From an uncultured Flavobacteriaceae bacterium (GTDB lineage Bacteria > Bacteroidota > Bacteroidia > Flavobacteriales > Flavobacteriaceae): a stretch of 64,000 bases of DNA. The DNA lies in NCBI GenBank assembly GCA_943788695.1, contig CALSRG010000003.1, positions 225,767 through 289,766 on the forward strand, in the 5' to 3' direction. Shown in pieces: positions 59,103 to 64,000 of this stretch (position 1 is its first letter; every line of letters starts with the position of its first letter). The notes beneath the pieces are model-generated. The model ran no database searches. It was not told where the DNA came from and saw nothing but the letters and a program-made list of their open reading frames with translations. The translations under genes and the position numbers were made by a program.

Positions 59103-60290
59103 ATGAAGCGTGTAGTCGTTGGTCTTTCTGGTGGTGTGGACTCCTCAGTAGCAGCTTATCTTCTCAAAGAGCAAGGCTATGAGGTTATTGGTTTGTTTAT
59201 GAAGAATTGGCACGACGATTCTGTGACGATTTCGGATGAATGCCCCTGGCTTGATGATAGTAATGATGCTTTGATTGTCGCTCAAAAATTAGACATACCA
59301 TTTCAGACTGTTGATTTAAGTGAGGAATACAAATCACGAATTGTAGATTACATGTTCCATGAATATCAAAATGGTCGCACGCCAAATCCGGATGTATTAT
59401 GTAATCGAGAAATTAAGTTTGATGTTTTTTTAAAGCTTGCTTTAGAATTGGGTGCAGATTATATTGCAACAGGCCACTATTGTCAGGTGAGCCAGAGTCA
59501 AAAAGACGGCAACCTCATATACCATCTTATAGCTGGAGAAGATCATTCAAAAGATCAATCTTATTTTCTTTGTCAGTTATCTCAAGCCCAGTTATCCAAA
59601 AGTCTTTTTCCTATTGGACATCTCACCAAACCTGAGGTTCGTAAAATTGCAATTGAACAAGGTTTGGCTACTGCTAATAAAAAAGATTCACAAGGATTAT
59701 GCTTTATTGGAAAGGTAAAGTTGCCCGTTTTTTTGCAACAAAAACTTGCACCAAAAGAGGGTCATATTATCGAAATTCCAAGCTCTTTTTGGTCATATCA
59801 AATGCGAGAACCTTTATTCGAAACGGATGAAGATCTATGGCGATATTTGGCAATGAAATATTCCTACAAAGAAACCGATGGTAAGCTTATGGGTAAACAT
59901 CAAGGAGCACATTTTTTCACTAAAGGTCAGCGAAAGGGTCTAGCTGTTGGAGGTACAGCAGAAGCACTTTTTGTTATAGATACAGACGTGAATCACAATA
60001 TCATTTATGTCGGACAAGGCAGCCAGCATCCTGGTTTGTTTAAGAAAGCTCTTTTTGTTCCAAATGATGATTTACATTGGGTTAGGACAGACTTAGCCTT
60101 AGATAATAGTGAGACCATGGCAGCGATGGCGCGTATAAGATACCGCCAAACCCTGCAGTCTGCAAAATTGCATAAAGTTACGGATGGACTGTATGTGGTA
60201 TTTGACGAAGCCCAATCTGCGATTACGGAAGGTCAATTTGTAGCTTTTTATCAGGACAAAGAATTGATTGGTTCAGGTGTAATTTCATAA
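59103..60290 (+). CDS. mnmA: tRNA-specific 2-thiouridylase MnmA
   Basis: 395 residues. PP-loop [15 protein letters not shown] at the start, catalytic Cys in [11 protein letters not shown] (about residue 100) and GLCFIG (about residue 200). It thiolates U34 of Lys, Glu and Gln tRNAs. It carries an insert around [20 protein letters not shown] that is usual in Bacteroidota. Start ATG 59103, following a 51-base gap after yidC. Confidence 0.95.
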   Translation: MKRVVVGLSGGVDSSVAAYLLKEQGYEVIGLFMKNWHDDSVTISDECPWLDDSNDALIVAQKLDIPFQTVDLSEEYKSRIVDYMFHEYQNGRTPNPDVLCNREIKFDVFLKLALELGADYIATGHYCQVSQSQKDGNLIYHLIAGEDHSKDQSYFLCQLSQAQLSKSLFPIGHLTKPEVRKIAIEQGLATANKKDSQGLCFIGKVKLPVFLQQKLAPKEGHIIEIPSSFWSYQMREPLFETDEDLWRYLAMKYSYKETDGKLMGKHQGAHFFTKGQRKGLAVGGTAEALFVIDTDVNHNIIYVGQGSQHPGLFKKALFVPNDDLHWVRTDLALDNSETMAAMARIRYRQTLQSAKLHKVTDGLYVVFDEAQSAITEGQFVAFYQDKELIGSGVIS

Positions 60291-60292
60291 AC

Positions 60293-61215
60293 ATGAATAG
60301 AATATGTGATCTTTTTTGTATTCAATTTCCTATTGTACAAGCAGGCATGATATGGAATAGTGGTTGGAGACTTGCTGCGGCATCGAGTAATTCTGGAATA
60401 CTAGGATTAATTGGAGCTGGCAGTATGTACCCTGAAGTGCTTCGGGAGCACATACAGAAGTGCAAATCGGCTACAAACCGACCGTTTGGTGTCAATATAC
60501 CATTATTATATCCAGACATTGACAAGTTGATTGATGTTATAGTAGAGGAGGGTGTTAAAATTGTATTTACGTCGGCTGGCAATCCAGCCACATGGACGAC
60601 CCAGCTGAAATCTCATGGCATTGTAGTGATTCATGTTGTAAGTAGTGCTAAGTTTGCTTTAAAAGCTCAAATAGCTGGGGTTGATGCCGTTGTTGCTGAA
60701 GGCTTTGAGGCGGGGTGGGGCATAACGGGTAGAGAAGAAACAACAAGTATGACTTTAATACCAATGGTATGTAGCGCTGTATCTATTCCTGTAATAGCAG
60801 CTGGTGGGATTGCCACTGGTAGATCCATGCTGGGCTGCCCAAGTTTTAGGAGCCGATGGTGTTCAAATTGGCAGTAGATTTGTAGCTAGCGTTGAGTCTT
60901 CGGCGCACGATAATTTTAAAAATATAGTTGTTAACTCTAAGGAGGGGGATACTCAATTAACTCTGAAAGAATTGGCACCTGTGCGTTTATTGAAAAATAA
61001 ATTCTATTACGACATCCAAAACCTTTATCAAAATTGTGGCACTACCGATGAGCTTAAAGCACTATTGGGCAGAGCAAGGGCCAAACGCGGAATGTTTGAA
61101 GGGGATCTGGAGGAGGCGAGAGTTAGAAATAGGTCAAATTGCCAGTTTGATAAATGACATCAAGCCCGTGATGGAGATTGTTTCGCGAAATCATAACAGA
61201 ATACGATCATGCTAA
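60293..61215 (+). pseudogene. Nitronate monooxygenase (2-nitropropane dioxygenase-like), frameshifted
   Basis: Flavin-dependent NMO family, normally one frame of about 305 residues; here it is split. The first 180 residues read normally (FPIVQAGMIWNSGW to VIAAGGIATGRSML) except one block. A G insertion in GGG at 60832-60834 shifts the frame; the second part resumes as AAQVLGADGVQIGSRF near 60838. A further +1 near 61117 shifts again into QIASLINDIKPVMEIV, ending at TAA 61213-61215. In the active-site block the family has GFEAGGHNGREE; here three extra G (60712-60715, 60717-60720, 60727-60729) cancel each other but destroy the His. Either a decayed gene or insertion errors. Confidence 0.82.
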
Positions 61216-61233
61216 AAAAAATATCCTTAACCT

Positions 61234-62022
61234 TTGAAATCAATAAATTTGAATACGAGAAAAGAACAATTAAAGTCTATTGATCGTTTATTGACCATCA
61301 TGGATGATTTACGCGCAAAATGTCCATGGGATAAAAAACAAACCTATACGTCCTTGCGTCACTTGACCATCGAGGAAGTTTATGAACTCGGAGATGCTAT
61401 CTTAGAAAATGATCTACCTGAGATAAAAAAAGAGCTTGGCGATTTGTTGTTGCATATTGTTTTTTACGCAAAAATTGGAAGCGAGACAGATGATTTTGAT
61501 ATTGGTTCAGTTGCTGAGTCAATTTGTGATAAATTGATTGATCGCCACCCTCATATTTATGGAGATTTTGAAGCTAATGATGAAGAGGCTGTCAAGAGAA
61601 ATTGGGAAAAACTTAAACTAAAAGAAGGGAAAATAAGCGTCCTTCAAGGGGTGCCGAAGAGCTTGCCGGCGTTAGTTAAAGCCAGTCGCATTCAAGAAAA
61701 GGCAGCAGGAGTTGGGTTCGATTGGGAAAATACTGAGGATGTTCGAGAAAAAATGTTTGAAGAGTTATCAGAATTTCAAGCTGAGGTTGAGACAGGAAAT
61801 CAGAAACGAATGGAAGAAGAGTTTGGAGATGTTTTATTTTCAATGATCAATTATGCAAGATTTTTAAAAATCAATCCAGAAAATGCCTTAGAGAAAACCA
61901 ATAAAAAATTCATCAAACGATTTAAGTTTATTGAAAAGCAAGCGTCTGATAGAGGAAAATCTATAACTGATTTAAACTTGGCAGAAATGGAAGTATTTTG
62001 GCAACAGGCCAAATTGTTTTAA
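61234..62022 (+). CDS. mazG: Nucleoside triphosphate pyrophosphohydrolase MazG
   Basis: 262 residues with two all-alpha NTP-PPase modules: LRAKCPWDKKQTYTSLRHLTIEEVYELGDAI with the EExxE-type metal residues and ELGDLLLHIVFYA, then the second MEEEFGDVLFSMINYARF unit. It hydrolyses NTPs to monophosphates in stringent/stress control or house-cleaning. No ATG is available; both TTG 61234 and TTG 61249 (LNTRKEQL) are possible, and 61249 fits family N-termini better. The reading frame is intact although the genes on both sides carry indels. Confidence 0.9.
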   Translation: MKSINLNTRKEQLKSIDRLLTIMDDLRAKCPWDKKQTYTSLRHLTIEEVYELGDAILENDLPEIKKELGDLLLHIVFYAKIGSETDDFDIGSVAESICDKLIDRHPHIYGDFEANDEEAVKRNWEKLKLKEGKISVLQGVPKSLPALVKASRIQEKAAGVGFDWENTEDVREKMFEELSEFQAEVETGNQKRMEEEFGDVLFSMINYARFLKINPENALEKTNKKFIKRFKFIEKQASDRGKSITDLNLAEMEVFWQQAKLF

Positions 62023-64000
62023 TCCTCATCCTCTTCTCGAATCATCTTTCTGATTGCGGTCATTTTCGATTGATATGAATCTAATTCAGTACGCTTTTTG
62101 TCTATATTTTTATGCACATCTGCCACCATTGGGTTATCGGACGCGACATCGCCTAAAAAAATTGAAGATTATTTTCTAGTTGTCTGATTTCACTAGTGAT
62201 TTCATCAATTTTTTTACGCAATTGTATTTGCTCATAATCGAACGATCTGGTGTCATTTGAAGTGAACATGTCACGAAGCTTACTTTCGTAAACATGATTT
62301 TGAATTTCCTCTTTAGACAAGTCTAAACCTTTCAAAGTTTTCTCAATAAATTTTTTGAATTTAGCATCAATATCTTTGGAATCTTTCGGCACACGGCCAA
62401 ATCCATTCCATTCTGATGTTATTGATTTAACTAAATTGAGAGCTTCAGTTCGATTAGTCGGTATTTCTTTTTCCTTTAGGTTTTTTAGAAATTCAGTTTT
62501 ATGTTTTAAAGCTTCAATGGCCTCTGGTGTGTCACCGTTGCGATCTTTTTTAAGATTCTCAAAATAAGTATTGCAGGCGTTCTTAAATTGTTTCCAAATC
62601 TTATCGTTGTCTTTTCTTGGAACCTGACCTATACTTTTCCATTCGTGCTGAATGCGCTTCATCAGAGGTGTGACAATCTGATGATCACTACTATTCATGT
62701 GTTCTTCTGCTACCCGAACTAGATCTTTTTTCTTATTGAGGTTTTCCAATTGCTCTTTTTTCTGAGACTTGAAGTATTTGTTTTTATTTCTATTGAATGT
62801 GCGTGTAGCATCTTTAAAAGATTCCCACAGAGTATCCCTGTCTTTTGCTGGGACCTTTCCAATTTCAAAATAATGATCTCTTAGTTTTTGAACTGTACTA
62901 CTGGCTTGCTGAAATTGTTTATGAGTTTCATATGGCATTGTAGCATGTGCGTTAATCTGAGAAACAATTTGTTGCTTCTCGACTAAATTTTTTGCATAAT
63001 TTTCGTCTAATGAGGCATTATAAATTAGACGTTTGTCATGGATAATTTTTGTGGCGTCCTGAAAGCGCTTCCAAGTATCTTCACTGTGTTCTTTATGAAC
63101 TGGACCAAGCTCTTCCTTCCACATTTTGTGCAAGGTTTGTAACTCCCTAAATACCTTATTCGTAAATGGTTTAGTGGCTAATTCTTCGGCAAGCTCAATA
63201 ATTTTGAGTTTTTGGTCAAGATTATGTTTAAAATCAAGATCTCTAAATTCCCGGTTTAAATGTAAAAATGTATAAAAATTTTCGACATGATGATGATAAG
63301 TTTGCCAAAGATTATTACTTTCTAATCTTGGCACTGCGCCAGTACTACGCCATTTTTTTTGTAAAGTTTTAAAGGTTTTATAAATCTCAGCCATTTCCTC
63401 AGAAGATTCAAAAAGGCTCTTAATGTCTTCGATGATTTGTTGACGTATTTTTAAGTTTTCCTGAAGTTTTGTTTCAAGTTCTCTTCGAACAATTTTTCTT
63501 TTTTGTTGATAGGTCCTGTACAGTTTATCAAAAATTCTTTTATCCGAACTTTCAAAATATAAAGGCGCAGCTTCCTCGTCAGATTCATTATTAGCCGCTG
63601 CTTCAGCTAGTTTCTTCGTCTCATTATATTTTGAATTGAAGGCTTTTTTTTATTGCCTCTACTTTGTCTTTTAATGCTTTTGTAGGCTCTTGGGTTATAA
63701 GATTTTCTAGTTCTTTATTGAGAGTTGCCATATCCATGGATTCAAATTCTGCAAAACCCTCATCTTCTAATGTCTCAGTGTTGCTGTTTTTATCCAACGA
63801 AAGGGTATCTGTATTAGAGTCTGTGGAGTCAGCACCTTTGTTGTCAATTGGCTCCTTACCATTTGATGTGTTGGCCTTATCAGCTGAATCATTTGACAAT
63901 GGCATATCATTATCACCTTGGTCAAGTGTCGTCTCTTCAGAATTGTCCGCGGGCAGTTGTTGCAGTTGTAGTTTCTGCCTGGGAACTTGTTTCGTTTTCG
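62019..64000 (-). pseudogene. DUF349 helical repeat protein, 3 frameshifts, 5' partial
   Basis: Long protein of tandem DUF349 repeats (about 75 residues each) on the minus strand, mostly helical: repeated W-K/E..LG-VP/GAVPR units such as KKWRSTGAVPRLESNNLWQ and HEWKSIGQVPRKDNDKIWK. It begins beyond the right edge. The frame is broken at three homopolymers: G-run 63951-63953 (extra G on the plus strand), T-run 63644-63651 (8 T, 7 needed), and A-run 62155-62161, after which the C-terminal tail (SDNPMVADVHKNIDKKR..REEDED) continues to 62019. Each break restores a family-typical sequence in the next frame, so these are indels, not three genes. The 3' end overlaps mazG by 4 bases. Function of DUF349 is not known. 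Confidence 0.85.

Noticed and set aside
60804..61157. Separate small gene after the nitronate monooxygenase
   Set aside because: Its first residues are out-of-frame reading of the Rossmann-like segment; from AAQVLGADGVQ on it is the C-terminal half of the same NMO gene after a one-base insertion.
63624..63905. Independent small acidic protein on the minus strand
   Set aside because: It is the N-terminal part of the DUF349 protein; removing one base of the T8 run joins it to the downstream part.

Overview
The window is a chromosomal segment from a member of the Bacteroidota, almost certainly a Flavobacteriaceae-type bacterium. The evidence is: AT-rich DNA; promoters of the TTTG-N(17-20)-TAnnTTTG type instead of -35/-10 boxes; very few Shine-Dalgarno sequences; and lineage marker genes (DUF2851, DUF3467, DUF4295, BshC, a QAQ-type signal peptide, a Bacteroidota-type YidC). 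Gene order is dominated by housekeeping functions. I found no CRISPR array, prophage, insertion sequence or defence island.

Layout. 1-4.9 kb: the 3' part of an amidohydrolase, a YkgJ-type Cys-cluster gene cut by an in-frame TGA, a membrane di-iron hydroxylase, an exo-N-acetylmuramidase (DUF1343/NamZ) and a LolC/E-type permease. 4.9-11 kb: a cysteine-synthase-like PLP enzyme, DUF2851, a small PspC protein, a K+ channel, an alanine/Na+ symporter and a ComEA-like gene cut by an in-frame TAG. 11-26.4 kb: the translation/transcription core: rpsU, a small HTH gene, a XerC/D recombinase, hpf, four tRNAs (Thr-Tyr-Gly-Thr), tuf, tRNA-Trp, secE, nusG, rplK, rplA, rplJ, rplL, rpoB, rpoC and a DUF3467 gene. 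26.4-36.4 kb: prfC, an idi/queD-like/manA/small-protein run, a hydrolase, htpG, fabH, a CoA-binding protein and a sodium:solute symporter. 36.4-44.3 kb: recR, a glycosyltransferase, a 2-oxoacid dehydrogenase E2, an exonuclease, an FAH-family protein, cinA, rpmB-rpmG-DUF4295 and rimO. 44.3-51.5 kb: a polyprenyl-sugar glycosyltransferase with an LPG-synthase-like membrane protein, a MauG-type di-haem peroxidase, a secreted M14 peptidase and bshC. 51.5-64 kb: guaA, a LysM/periplasmic-binding fusion, an OsmC protein, pyrG, yidC, mnmA, a broken nitronate monooxygenase, mazG and a broken DUF349 gene that runs off the right end.

The main points for a second look are not a new multi-gene system but local signals. 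Two genes carry in-frame stops at positions where the family has a coding residue. A dense cluster of single-base insertions at 60.7-64 kb breaks two adjacent gene families and includes three G insertions that cancel each other's frame change. Two perfect hairpins lie between rplL and rpoB. rpsU carries an extended Shine-Dalgarno-like sequence in a genome that otherwise does not use them. An inverted repeat sits in front of the small HTH gene. ftsY is absent from a position where I expect it in this lineage. I looked for an undescribed multi-gene system and do not see one that the sequence supports.
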